A stretch of 64,000 nucleotides of DNA. Origin: Hymenoscyphus infarciens. Taxonomy: Eukaryota > Ascomycota > Leotiomycetes > Helotiales > Helotiaceae. Positions within the stretch are counted from its first letter, which is position 1. Every line of letters begins with the position of its first letter. Below are positions 1 to 10,300 of this stretch, one piece after another. The DNA is taken from assembly GCA_001414345.1 (NCBI GenBank), contig LLCB01000032.1:186001-250000 (forward strand), written 5' to 3'. The position numbers and the translations under genes are program-made. Below the pieces are notes generated by a model, which worked only from the letters and a program-made list of their open reading frames with translations, made no database searches and was not told where the DNA came from.

Positions 1-1189
1 GTGGTGCAGGATAGACGTCTGCCGCGTTCTTGAGTTTTGGTGGTTTAGGCGATGCGGCCGCGGAGGATGTGGCGGTACTGCCGTGTCCCAAGGAGGCTTT
101 CTTTGTCAACGAAGGTCCGTCTGATTTTCTGGGCGGCATCGGTTGCTTTTGTGAAGGCACTTCAGCAGGAGCTGAGGGTGCAAGTCGAATGACAGTTGGT
201 GATGGCGGGTGGGAAGATGGGCCGTCGGTTTGGTATAGCCGGGCTTGTTGTTGGTTGAAGAAGGATTGCGTTGCGATAGACGGCGACGTCAAGGACTGAT
301 TAGGTGGGTCCACCAGGCTAGAAATCGACGGGGACGCGCTTGCTCGATTCATTGTCTGGGGAAGATGTGGCGAACCTTGAGAGCCTTGAGGATTGCTGAA
401 AGGGTTGTGGCTTACAACGGTTTCCCTCACGGGATCGTAGTTTGATCTGATGGGATCATAGTTCTGACCACTCGTGCGAGGTTGTTGTGAATGCAGTTGT
501 GTTTGGGGCTGGGAATGGTGATGCGTCTGGGGTGCAGCATCGGGGTTGAAGAAACTACCGGTGGGGTTGGGGTTGGGGTTGGAATTGGGATTGGGATTGG
601 GATTAGGAATAGGGTCACGTCTGCCGTTTTCGGACGGATTCACCTCGCCTGCAGCAGAAGCAGAAGCAGAAGCAGAAGCAGCTGCAGGGTGCACGAAAAA
701 ACTCCCGACAGTCTCCGGGGCCCGTGCACCAACGGCCCGCTGCCCTTGACCTGCTGCTGCTGCCGCTGGTGGGAGGTCGGAAGTCGTACCTGCAGCATTC
801 GACACAATCCGCTTCTTCTTCCTCTCCTGCTTGGGCGCATTGGGATCTCGAGGCTTGCGAGTTCTCTTCTGCTTGGGCGCAGCTTCGGTATTGCTGGCCG
901 AGTTTTCTTGGTTGGCCTCCTGGCTGAGATAGAAACTCTTGGGCTTCCGTCCCGGCTTCTTTCTCACTTTGACCGGGGCATCAGCCGGTGAGGGAACTCC
1001 ACCCACTGGACCCAGAGCTCGAACATTGGGATCATTCAGATCATTCAGATCCATGTTGGCGGCATTGGAAGTCAGGGCTTGAGCTTGGGCTTGAGCTTGA
1101 GCTTGAGCTTGAGCTTGAGCTTGAGGCTGAGGCTGAGGCTGAGCTTGGTTGTGGTCGATGTTGATGTTGATGCTATTTCGGTTCGACAT
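1..1189 (-). CDS. HPC2-like protein (histone promoter control / HIR complex), N-terminal part, runs off the left edge
   Basis: Reading from an ATG at 1189-1187 toward position 1, the frame stays open for about 396 codons and leaves the window, so the C-terminal half is not seen. The protein starts MSNRNSININ and continues with a Q-A/Q-P repeat. A basic block follows (KVRKKPGRKPK, then KQKRTRKPRDPNAPKQ), then an (AS)n run, an (NP)n run, and SYDP-type motifs (NYDPIRSNYDPVRETVV) followed by NRASASPSISSLVDPP. The basic block and the YDPVRE/SISSLVDPP part remind me of fungal proteins with an Hpc2-related domain, the ubinuclein-like subunit of the HIR nucleosome assembly complex. The Hpc2 domain itself lies beyond the window, so the name is an inference. 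What is certain is a low-complexity, basic, probably nuclear protein. The three hexanucleotide repeats preserve the frame. Confidence 0.55.
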   Translation of the reverse strand, partial: MSNRNSININIDHNQAQPQPQPQAQAQAQAQAQAQAQALTSNAANMDLNDLNDPNVRALGPVGGVPSPADAPVKVRKKPGRKPKSFYLSQEANQENSASNTEAAPKQKRTRKPRDPNAPKQERKKKRIVSNAAGTTSDLPPAAAAAGQGQRAVGARAPETVGSFFVHPAAASASASASAAGEVNPSENGRRDPIPNPNPNPNSNPNPNPTGSFFNPDAAPQTHHHSQPQTQLHSQQPRTSGQNYDPIRSNYDPVRETVVSHNPFSNPQGSQGSPHLPQTMNRASASPSISSLVDPPNQSLTSPSIATQSFFNQQQARLYQTDGPSSHPPSPTVIRLAPSAPAEVPSQKQPMPPRKSDGPSLTKKASLGHGSTATSSAAASPKPPKLKNAADVYPAP

Positions 1190-1423
1190 TGATGCGGCCA
1201 GCTGATTCGGCTCCGGCGAGCTATGCGGTGGCGAGGACAGTCCCGAAGCCGATGAAACGGATGCACGTCGAGCTCGACCAATTTCGTGTTGATGTGCATC
1301 GGTCGACATGGCTCACTGGCGGTGGCAGTGGTAGTGGTAGTGGCAGTGGAGGTGCGAGATGGCGAATTGTGTCAAGCTTCAATGTTGTGCTTGGAAAGGA
1401 ATCGTCGCTACTTCTGCGAGATG

Positions 1424-1461
1424 CCGTACCGTACCCTACCGTACCCTACCGTACCCTACCT
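1424..1461. repeat. Tandem repeat of GTACCCTACC
   Basis: Three to four head-to-tail copies of the 10-mer GTACCCTACC, in the presumed 5' leader of the HPC2-like gene. Confidence 0.85.
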
Positions 1462-2000
1462 CCGACCAGGTGAGGGAGGGAAATGAAATTGTAAAGTGGT
1501 CGTGGAGCTGGCTGGGGTGGGTGCAGCCCCTGGAACCACAAACTCCTTGACTGAACAGCTGTGAATAGCGTCACGACGACGACGCGAGACCCCAAAATTA
1601 TCAGAAATCTGCCTTTACCAGATGGACCTGGACCGGTGTCGTCCGTCAGACGGGACGATGCAGACAAGTAAAATGACGGCTTTATTTGGACGCTTTCTGG
1701 GTGCAGGCCCGATGAAGGTGCACGCAATGTCGATGGAATACAAATGTGTTGGGTGGTGGTGGTGGTGGAAAAGTGGAAAGAAGAGTAGATTTTTAGGTGG
1801 TTGTGGAAAAAGTGCGAAGGCGTTTGAATAAGAGAGAAATTTAATATGGCGGGTTCTGGAACAAGCGTTGGACTCGAAGCGACGGGATATCATCTAAAAT
1901 CACTACACTACAGCTACAGTACAGTACAGAAAACGGTGGCATTACATTACAGGCAGGGGGCACATGGAAAGGCGATAGTAGGAGGCCAGTACGGGCTGTA

Positions 2001-2051
2001 GGGTGCGGTGCAGTGCGGTGCAGTGCGGTGCAGTGCGGTGCGGTGCAGTGC
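2001..2051. repeat. Tandem repeat of GGTGCAGTGC / GGTGCGGTGC
   Basis: About five head-to-tail copies of a 10-mer alternating GGTGCAGTGC with single-base variants, about 0.8 kb upstream of the HPC2-like start codon. Confidence 0.85.
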
Positions 2052-4015
2052 CTACTGTTTGGGTGGTCTGAGAAAAAGGTAAAGGAGTAATCCTCCCTAC
2101 TACTAAAAAAAGGTTAACTGTCAGACAGGCCCATAGCTACGAGTTGCGCTTGGGAGCATCTCGCTTTGGATATGGGTTTATATACCGAGTATTCATCAAT
2201 TACTTTCTTCCTCTCAAATTCTCCCCAATACACTCTGTCATGTCTGTCTCATCATGTATCAAGAAACCGCCTGAAGCTTTTTCTATTCTTTTGCCCGGGT
2301 TTGAGCAGTCGGGTCCACGTCCAGCTTGAAGATCGATCACCTGATGTCCGCTCCAACCGCTTGGTTACTCCGGAGAACCTCGAAACGTCAATTTGCCTTC
2401 CGAGCTTGGAATCCCAATTGGCCAAGCCCCGATTTGTCAATTATGGTTGGAACAATAACCCTCTCCTAAGTTCTCAATTTTGCTGTCTGGCTCAATTATT
2501 ATTTCTTATATAATAGTTTTCAGCCAAGCGCTGTATAAATCCCTCACTAACAAAAAGGTTCTCACTCACGTCGCAATCTCGCAATCCCTGTCCGCACCAA
2601 TTCTCAACAAGCGATCTCAATCGGGACTGCTGGAACACAAGACAAGGATGACATGTCCCGGCCTCTTGGCATCAAAAAATTGATAAAAGTGCTCACTGTC
2701 CGCATTCGGTATTGATGTCAAGAAAGCATCACCAATTACGAGAACCAGTGGGGGGTTGCATATCGCAGGCTATGGTTTCAAGCTCTTAAGCGTTTGAATA
2801 TTCTTCTTTTGTTTCGTTCCTTTGTTATTTTGTCCTGATTTTCTGCTGCTGGATAAACGTGGAGCCCTTTAATTGGAGCAGTTTCGCATTTTTAGCCTGA
2901 TGATCTCTCACTATTCTTCTTCCTGATTCCTTCCTTGTTGCGAGTGGCCAGTAGTAATAAAGAAGAAGAAGCAGGGTGATATACTATTCAGAAAGACGTA
3001 GACATAAAAATCAAGGTTCTATCAAGCAAGACTACATAAACGCCCGCCTGTCTTTCTTGCAGAGTGCGGTTGTCCTTTTTGCGAAAAAGAAAAAAAAAAA
3101 AAGAGAAGGACTTTAGGAACGCCCAATTTGCGCCCGTTTCTTTTTTCCTCTTCCCTATTTTTCTCAAGACGGAGAGGTCGGAATTCTCCATCTTGAAAAT
3201 CTCTTTTCCCGGGAGGAATCGCGCACAACGTCTTTCAATAGCATGGAAAGAGGGTTAACTTTGTAAACATAGATTTGCAGAATATATCAAAGTCGGGGCT
3301 CTGTTTTTTTTCCCCCTAGGCAAAGTTTCTCTCAGTGATTCGGTGGAGTGACTTGCGTCAAGTCATGCCAGGTATTTCGGTGAACGGAAATTTATGATAG
3401 CACCAAAGATGACTTGACTCCTTGACTCCTTGAAAACTTATTGGAGAAGACAACTTTAACTGCTCGTAAAACTTGTGCAGGTTCTTTGAAGTGAAAGCAT
3501 ACAAGCAAATATTGTTTGGAAACAAGAATATAACATCTGCAAGTAATAGTTGTCAGTTTCCGCTTCTCTCACACCATCTCGGGAAAAACCAATTTTTCAA
3601 ACTTTGCTTGTAAAATGGTTTTACACACTTGGAAGAAAGCTTTAGCGTTAAAGCTCGGTAGGATGTGATTAACATCTAGTAAGAACCACCTTCCCGTTTA
3701 CGCTTCTCGCTTCCTCTCTTCCCTTCTTCTCTGAAACTTTTAATAAAAGTAAAGTTACTTACCAAACCCCCTTTCAAGCGGAGAAACCATCCTTTTACTA
3801 GAGTACTTGGAGATATCAGACTTTGTAAAATGAAGCTGTTCCATTGCAGCTTCTTAAACGGGTCCTGAGACCCAGTATAAAAAATATGAGAGGAATGAAA
3901 TCATTCTATTATGCAACCTCTTGAAACTCCTAAAACGCCTTTCCTATTCCTTATACATAATTCTGAGCACATACTTTGGTCTTCTTCATCCTCTCATCCC
4001 CCATCGGGCAACGAA

Positions 4016-5343
4016 TCATATATACCTCTTCTCCGGATCCAACCTATCCATCAAATCAATACTCTTCTCATACATCGTAAAAACAATCCCCCCACTCAAA
4101 CACAACCTCACTAATCTCGGTAGGGCACCACTCCAGAAAGTCAAGATGCCCTCGTTTTTCGCGATCAGCGCTGCACAAGCAAAACTATTCTTATACAAAC
4201 TCCGCGCCTCGATACTCTGCATCCTCGTCTTGACAGTATCAAGCGGCTGTGTAACATACACGGTTATCAGTCCTGCTACGCCGCCTATACCAAACGTAGA
4301 GACCGCACCAAGTTTTTCGCCTGGCGCGGTATAGGATTGAGCTAGCTGACGGAGGAAAGTGTAGGAGCCGAAACGGGTTGCGCTGTTGGCTGCTTGTCGG
4401 GCGGTGGTGGGGACGAAACCTTGGAAGAAGCCGCGGAGGCCGCGTTCGCGGGCTATTATTGGGACGGCGTGGAGGAAGCCTTTCATTCTTGGGTTTGCGG
4501 ATTTGCGGTCGTCGATTCTGTTTGCAATTGTTAGCGGACGGGAATTGAGGAGTGGCTGGTTTGGGGGGGGGATGAGAATGGAGGACTTGCAATGTAGTTT
4601 TGATACTCTCAAAGGGTGTTACGGCTAGGAGACTTTCTGTTACTCCGGCGCCGAAACCTGCGATTACTGTTCGTGGTCCTGAGATCTTTCCGTTTGAGTC
4701 TTCGAGCATTGATTTGTATTGGTCGAAGGCTACGAATCCTATGGGAGAAATTAAAGAGTTAGCATTTCGGCGCCAAGTTGGTGTTCAGATAAACTTCTAG
4801 AAGGATTAGGAGAATGAAGAAATGGGGGTTCCCAATCTTTTAATTCTTCTCGAATAACAGCCAAATGGTTTGGAGATATTTCGCAAGAGGGTTATAACAT
4901 ACGAATTCCAGCCTTCAAGCTATTCCCAATTATAAGCGTCGTACATCCCGCATACCACGCGCTTCCAAATGGTGGCCATGGGAGCTTCGCAGACTCTGCT
5001 AATCTGCGATTCAATTGGGTTCTGGTCTTCGCGACTGGTGGTAGATGTTAGAGTATGCCCGCATTTCGGATTGCACATTTCTATGGAGGAGGTCTCGTAG
5101 TATACATACATTCGGCCGGATACGTAATTGCTAAAACCTCTGTTAGTACAATGCAAGCCAGTTGAAGAGGAAGGGAAGTTGTGGTGGGGGAAGGAATTCA
5201 TCCAGGCCTCCGAATTGATTTCATAACAAGACTGGTGGGGGAAAGAGCTAATTACCAATTTCTACACCTCCCGCAGTGGAACCTGCAATGATTGACCGTA
5301 AGGCACTGGGCCGTTCCTTCTTCTTTTCTTCTGGTGGTGCCAT
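4016..5343 (-). CDS. CTP1: Mitochondrial tricarboxylate (citrate) carrier, SLC25A1/Ctp1 type
   Basis: Inner-membrane carrier that exchanges citrate for malate or other carboxylates and supplies cytosolic acetyl-CoA. Five coding exons: 5343-5256, 5130-5110, 5034-4903, 4738-4591 and 4517-4016, giving 296 aa. That is the usual size for three SLC25 repeats. The three signature motifs are visible: YPAEFAKTR, TPFESIKTT and QPLDTVKTR. The family-typical stretches KLPWPPFGSAWYAGCTT and GKISGPRTVIAGFGAGV are also present. Exon 2 is only 21 nt. Intron 4 (4590-4518) starts GCAAGT, a GC-AG intron, and only this junction keeps the conserved KTTL/IDDRKSANPRM reading. The same strand carries the complex III assembly factor upstream. 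Identification is firm; exon edges rest on frame and family conservation. Confidence 0.93.
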
Positions 5344-6080
5344 TGTTTTGTGTATGGGGAATGTGCGAGTGGATGGTGAGGTCAGGGTTCCCCAAGTATT
5401 TTTTATATTCTGGGGTAGCTTTGGTCTCCCGAGGTCGGTGACTCGAAAAGGTTTGTGGGTCGCCGTAGTTCTGTGGAGTACGTCACTGGATAAAAGTTCC
5501 CCTCTGTTCTGGGAGATCTTGGAGAATGAACTGCTTAGATGAAATTGTCTTTTATTGAAAGCATTTTGTATAAGTAATTAATTTATTTATCTAGACATCG
5601 CCTATTACAATTGTATCTTTAGATGTGATCCTTTTTCTAAACCTTCTTGTAATCGTCTCAGTTAAGCAATACATAGCTACTAGCTCTTCTAGTTTATGTT
5701 TGTCTCCTACCACTTAGGAAAACGACGGAAAAGAGTTATCTTTTCAAGCAATGAAACTGTCTGAAAAATACTCTTTTCTTTGATATCTAACCCTTATCCA
5801 ACAAGCTCAATGTATCTAATCCTCTTACACAGTAGTAAGAGGAATTTACTGGTAGTGTTAAAGCTGAGTGATAGGACTTACTACTCAAAATCCCAGAAAT
5901 GGAATGCTCTTCCGACTTGGAACAGGGACTTTTTGTTACAATAGTTGCGGCAATTGAACATGCATATTCCTATTGTATCACTTCCTCCCATTCATGAACC
6001 ATAATCGCTAAACGCCTCCTTATGTGTACAGTTGTTGGTACAATCTTTTTTCATACACCCCATCCATAATATACACTCCA
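5344..6080. other. Intergenic, AT-rich, no gene seen
   Basis: About 740 bp between the citrate carrier start and the stop of the upstream same-strand gene. It must contain that gene's 3' end and the carrier's promoter. No open frame with coding character was found. Confidence 0.6.
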
Positions 6081-6567
6081 TCATTGTAATCGTATAGATT
6101 TCCGCCACTTCCCCACCAACCTCTCAAACCATGACCGATTCGGCGCCGCCAGTAATTCTTCGACTAGATCCGTATAGTGCGTTGGGTTACTCGCTGGCTT
6201 CATGAGTGAGTCCCCTAGTGGAAACTACAATTCCAATGTTAGCGTAGGAATTGTGAGGGCAAAAGAGATTCCACTAACTCGCTTTGTATAGCGATTCCCA
6301 AGTAATGAAAACAAAGCATTCACTTGATCCATCTCTGCCTTCTCATCTATAGGAATAGCTGCAACTGGCTTTGCACCCTCGGCGGCTTTCGGGGGGTTGA
6401 ATTTCTGCTCGATTCGTTTTCGCATGACATCTTCGAATCTACACTCGGGGCGCAAAGCGTCTTTTGGCCATTGCGACAATGCACGCAGGTAGTGTTTGTA
6501 AATTACCTGAGGATTTGTTAGAAGTGACGAAAACGAATAATGCAGGCAAACTTGCGGTTCGAGACAT
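6081..6567 (-). CDS. Cbp6/UQCC2-like mitochondrial cytochrome bc1 complex assembly factor
   Basis: Three exons (6567-6556, 6506-6279, 6224-6081) give a 127-aa protein starting MSRTVIYKHYLRALSQWPKD. The YRHYLRAL..WP.D..RP opening, a short basic helix (FEDVMRKRIEQKF) and a C-terminal NPTHYTDLVEEL..PNRSW segment fit the fungal Cbp6 / animal UQCC2 family. In yeast, Cbp6 works with Cbp3 at the mitochondrial ribosome to receive newly made cytochrome b. Intron 1 is a 49-bp GC-AG intron (donor GCAAGT after only four codons). Intron 2 has GTTAGT, GCTAAC and TTGTAG. Reading through intron 2 meets a stop at its end, so splicing is required for the last 47 residues. It is divergent from the Bsd2 gene across 323 bp. 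The family assignment is by pattern recognition. Confidence 0.65.
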
Positions 6568-6890
6568 TGTGAGGCGGAATGCTGAGATTAATGGGAAAGT
6601 CCTTCAAACATATTTCCTAGAGTCTTGACGTGGGCGACCATGCGGAATAACGGAGTTAGACACATAGTGAACAAGTGCTAAGCCCAATGTAGTCACTTTT
6701 AGCGGGTCTCAGTATCAGCCACACTTGATCAGATCTCCTGAACACCCGACACACCACCACATCACGATCCTTATGTTCTCTCCCAACCACGCCTTCGTGA
6801 TTCATCATCTCTTTCGTTAATCAACAGGCTCACTCTGAGTCGACGCCTCTTGCCTTCTTGTTTCCTTTCCTTCTTCATTTCAACCTAACG
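6568..6890. promoter_or_regulatory. Shared divergent promoter region
   Basis: 323 bp separate the divergent start codons of the complex III assembly factor (-) and the Bsd2-like gene (+). The half next to 6890 is CT-rich, as is usual for filamentous fungal promoters and leaders. No specific factor site is claimed. Confidence 0.5.
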
Positions 6891-8090
6891 ATGGCTTCTC
6901 AACGATATGAACGGGTACGTACATCTGCGACGATTGCGTGGCGAGGGCTTCAGCCTGTCCCACCACAATGCCCTCATTGCTAACACCAACGATAGATATC
7001 TGCCAACGACGACGATACACCTTCGACCTCTATTGTCCCTCAATCCCCACCTCCATCCTTCCGATCGCGCGATTCTTCACCTGGCCCCCGACGAGTCTTG
7101 CATGGTCCCCACTCTTCCGTAGATCAAAACCTCGCCGACACATTCGATGCCGATGGATCAGACAGTGACGAGGAAAACGATGGAGATGATAGACAGAGGT
7201 TGATGCGAGGAACGCCTTCTACCTCTTCCGCTGAGCAAGTCAACTCCGAGTCGACACCTACAGCCCCTAGCCGCCCTACGATCATAGAACGCCGAAATAC
7301 CCATATCCCAGTCTTTGTCCCACCAACACGGCCGACACCTAATGGCAGAGTTTATGGAGGAGGATCCGGTTCAGATGGTGTGTTTGCGAACCTAAGCGCA
7401 AAACCCGAACGAGGCGCCGAAAAAGAGGAACACCCACCTGTAAGTAGCTGGAAATAGTATATCTAGAAGGATGTAGCCGCTGACGAATTATAGACCTACG
7501 AACAAGCAGCCGCAGACGCAGCTCCCCCATATTGGGAAACCACCATTCTCGCTCCAGGACTCGGCGGACCAGACGATGTATATGTCGAAGGTCTTCCCGT
7601 CGGATCCGTCTTCTCCTTCATCTGGAACGCCATGATTTCCATGTCTTTCCAACTGGTTGGTTTCCTCCTCACCTATCTCCTACACACCACACACGCAGCC
7701 AAAAACGGATCTCGCGCTGGTCTCGGAATCACTCTCGTACAATATGGATTTTACATGAAAGGCAACAATAATCCCGGTCCCAACCCAGCCAACGATCCTA
7801 CATACGCGCAACCTCCAGACCCAAACAGTCACGATTTCGATCCCAGTCAGGTGCAAGCAGGAACAGCAGGCATGGATAATTCAGGCACGGCATCAGGTTC
7901 GATCAGTGATATTGCGAGTAGTGAATGGTTGGCGTATGTTTTGATGATTGTGGGTTGGTTTATCCTCATCCGATCAGTGAGCGACTTTTTAAGGGCCAGG
8001 AGACATGAACAGTTGATTCTGGCAAGTCCGGAGCGGGGGCTAAACGTTCCTATAATTGCTACTGGGGAGGAGTCGGAGACTGTTGTTTGA
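6891..8090 (+). CDS. BSD2: Bsd2/Ndfip-type transmembrane adaptor for Rsp5/Nedd4 ubiquitin ligases
   Basis: Endosomal/Golgi membrane adaptor that recruits a HECT ubiquitin ligase to cargo such as metal transporters. Exons 6891-6914, 6996-7439 and 7494-8090 give 354 aa. The N-terminal half is acidic and disordered (DADGSDSDEENDGDD). It is followed by a PPxY-type motif (AAPPYWETT), the ligase WW-domain docking site. Then come a Ndfip-like hydrophobic block (GSVFSFIWNAMISMSFQLVG, LLTYLLHTTHA), a second segment around GLGITLVQYGFYMKG, and a last transmembrane helix WLAYVLMIVGWFILIRS. Three membrane passes match the family. Both introns have good GTACGT/GTAAGT donors and preserve the frame. The start ATG sits in a CT-rich/CAACCTAACG context. 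The sequence after the last helix (SDFLRARRHEQ) is basic and cytosolic. Confidence 0.87.
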
Positions 8091-9407
8091 GAGAAAAATG
8101 GGAATGAGATATTTCTTTTTCTAACATGGATATGACTATCACCCATCATCTTGACTTGGGGTTTTTCTTTTTTATGTCTCACTTGTTTAGTACCTCCTTG
8201 GAGCATCTCTTTTGTCGTTCTCTATCTCATTTTTTTTGGATGGGGGAACGAATGGGCTGGTTGGGTTGTGGAGTATTTCAGCATGGCGTTGGTTTTTGGA
8301 GGGAATGGATTCAGTGGATAGAAAGAAGAACTCTTGAGGAGGTTGGTAGTTTACCAGAGGACGCAAATAAGAATACTTTTACGGAGTTTTCTTGCCTTGT
8401 CCTTTTATCTTGTTCTTGTTCTGGAATTGGAGTTGATTTTTTTAGCCTCGAGGAGTAAGATCTGAGAATTCCATGTTTAGTTGTGTTTCTACCTTATGGG
8501 TTCGGGTCGGCCGTTTTCTGTTGTTCTTAACCTTTCATGCTATTTCTTTTTAATTTGCTGACTGAAAAAATGGACGAATGCTCATGGGTCAACAGCTTTG
8601 CTACGTGTAGTTTCTCCTGGAAAGTTTTCCCTTGGGTTTTTGGTAACTGCGGTATGAAAATTGAAAGTATACCTCGATCAAACTTTCTCCATCTTGCAGT
8701 TTCCTTCTTACGTTAGCTTGGGACTCCCCTTTATTCTCTGAAGAAGCATGATATAAAGCTTTTAAAGGTAAGTTATTAGAATCAAGAGTTTTATTTATGG
8801 CTCTCCACATATGAGTGTTGAAATGACATTCGCAACTACTTAATGTACCAAGTGAATCGGGTCCGGTACGGTTCTTTACTCGGACTCTTACATGAGGAAA
8901 ACTGTACCTGAAGCATCCAGTCATTATTATGAGTGGATGTACACAGGGAGATCATAAAATGAAATAGAGCTATCAAGCTAGTGAATATTCTATCGAGTAA
9001 GAGTGAAAAGCGGCGAAATATCGGGATCATCACTTCTTATCTCAGACAAGGCTGGTGGCATGTGGGGTGGGGACCCCGCATTCTTCTTAATGTCACATCA
9101 GGCTTCCCTGATACTTTTCTTTGGGGGTACCATTCGCCATATTCAGAAGATGTAATTAGGTATTTTTGCCACGCCATATATCTCCAGAATCTCTGCCCAT
9201 AATCTTCCTACCAACAACTGACAACTTTAATTCATTAACTAACTCAACAACCCCCCTCTCTTATCAACTATCTCAAGGTCACGAAACAAACAAGACCACA
9301 AAGACACAGCCCAAGAGACCAATAACAAAGTGCCTCCCATACTCGCAACTTTTACACGTTGCTTCGGCATCGCAAAACAACGATTCCTCTCAAGAAGTAG
9401 AAACACA
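8091..9407. other. Intergenic, no gene supported
   Basis: 1.3 kb holding the 3' end of the Bsd2-like gene and the promoter of the isoaspartate methyltransferase gene. Open frames on the minus strand around 8600-9030 overlap in different frames, lack splice junctions and show no recognisable protein. A CT-rich leader with CTAACTCAACAACC lies just before 9300. Confidence 0.55.
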
Positions 9408-10300
9408 ATGGCGTGGAGAAGCTCAGGGAGGACGAATGAGGAATTGATTGAGAATTTATTCAAGAATGGACAGATTGAAGATGAGAAAGTTAGGGATGCT
9501 ATGCTTAAGGTTCGTTCCCCCCAATGCCTCTTCCCTTCTATTCTTTTCCCCCTGACATGTCTCCTATTCTTCACTTCTTCGAAAGCCATAACTAACAATA
9601 GAAAACTAGGTAGACAGAGCCCACTTCTGTCCCTCCCCGTCCTCCGCCTACGAAGACTCCCCCCAAGTAATAGGCCACTCCGCCACCATCTCAGCACCAC
9701 ACATGCATGCCGCAGCGACCTCCTCTCTCCTTCCTTTCCTCTATCCCGGTGCGCGGGTTTTAGACGTCGGTTCCGGGAGTGGGTATCTGACTGCTGTGCT
9801 TGCGGAACTAGCTTGCGAGAGGGAGGCAGGGAGGGTGGTGGGCTTGGAACATATTCAGGAGTTGCGGGATTTGGGGGAGGGGAATATGGGGAAGAGTAAA
9901 AGGGGCAGGGAGTTGATTGACGAGGGCCGGGTTGCGTTTGTTAAAGGGGATGGGAGGAAGGGGTGGAGGGCAAAGGGGGACGAGGAGGGGTGGGATGCTA
10001 TACATGTTGGGGCTGCGGCTAAGGAGGTTCATGAAGAGTTGATTGAGCAGTTGAGGAGTCCTGGACGGTGAGTTCTGTCTCTCATGTCCCTATTCTTTTA
10101 TTTTGTTTGAAGGACTGGATTGGGGATGCATTCGGGGTTTGGGCTGATGATTTCGGTATAGGATTTTTATACCTGTAGAGGACAATTTCACAGGATATCA
10201 ATACATCTGGGTAGTTGACAAGGACAAGGAGGGGGCGGTGAGTAGAAAGAGGATAATGGGCGTTAATTATGTGCCCTTGACTGATGCTCCTACTGAATAA
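9408..10300 (+). CDS. Protein-L-isoaspartate O-methyltransferase
   Basis: SAM-dependent repair enzyme (EC 2.1.1.77) that methylates the alpha-carboxyl of isoaspartyl residues in aged proteins so they can revert to aspartate. Exons 9408-9509, 9610-10067 and 10162-10300 give 232 aa, normal for the family. It starts MAWRSSGRTNEELIENLF. SAM-binding motif I is VLDVGSGSGYLT (about residues 83-94). A DAIHVGAAA post-motif strand and the IFIPVEDNFTGYQYIWVVDK C-terminal strand pair follow. The APHMHAA segment that shapes the substrate pocket is present. The intron donors GTTCGT and GTGAGT both keep phase. The same frame is open upstream of the ATG to a GTG at 9330 but contains no other ATG, so 9408 is the chosen start. 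Confidence 0.93.

Larger units (their letters stand above)
1190..4015. other. Intergenic region with 10-bp tandem repeats
   Basis: About 2.8 kb between the start of the HPC2-like gene and the stop of the citrate carrier. Short open frames on both strands lack splice logic or recognisable protein. It holds a (GGTAGT)n-like stretch at about 1319-1350, GTACCCTACC units at 1424-1461, and GGTGCAGTGC units at 2001-2051. The rest is unremarkable AT-leaning sequence with T-rich and A-rich runs, for example around 3085-3105. The first kilobase is the likely promoter/5' leader of the HPC2-like gene. Confidence 0.6.

Noticed and set aside
1424..2051. CRISPR-like array
   Set aside because: The 10-bp units are contiguous without spacers, and the genome is eukaryotic.
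8601..9033. Overlapping minus-strand frames that might be a small gene
   Set aside because: Frames overlap, lack plausible splice junctions, and the translated sequence has no family resemblance.
9330..9407. 26-residue Arg-rich in-frame extension upstream of the isoaspartate methyltransferase start, which could look like a mitochondrial presequence
   Set aside because: It begins at GTG and has no ATG; MAWRSSG is the family's usual N-terminus. Non-AUG initiation cannot be shown from sequence.
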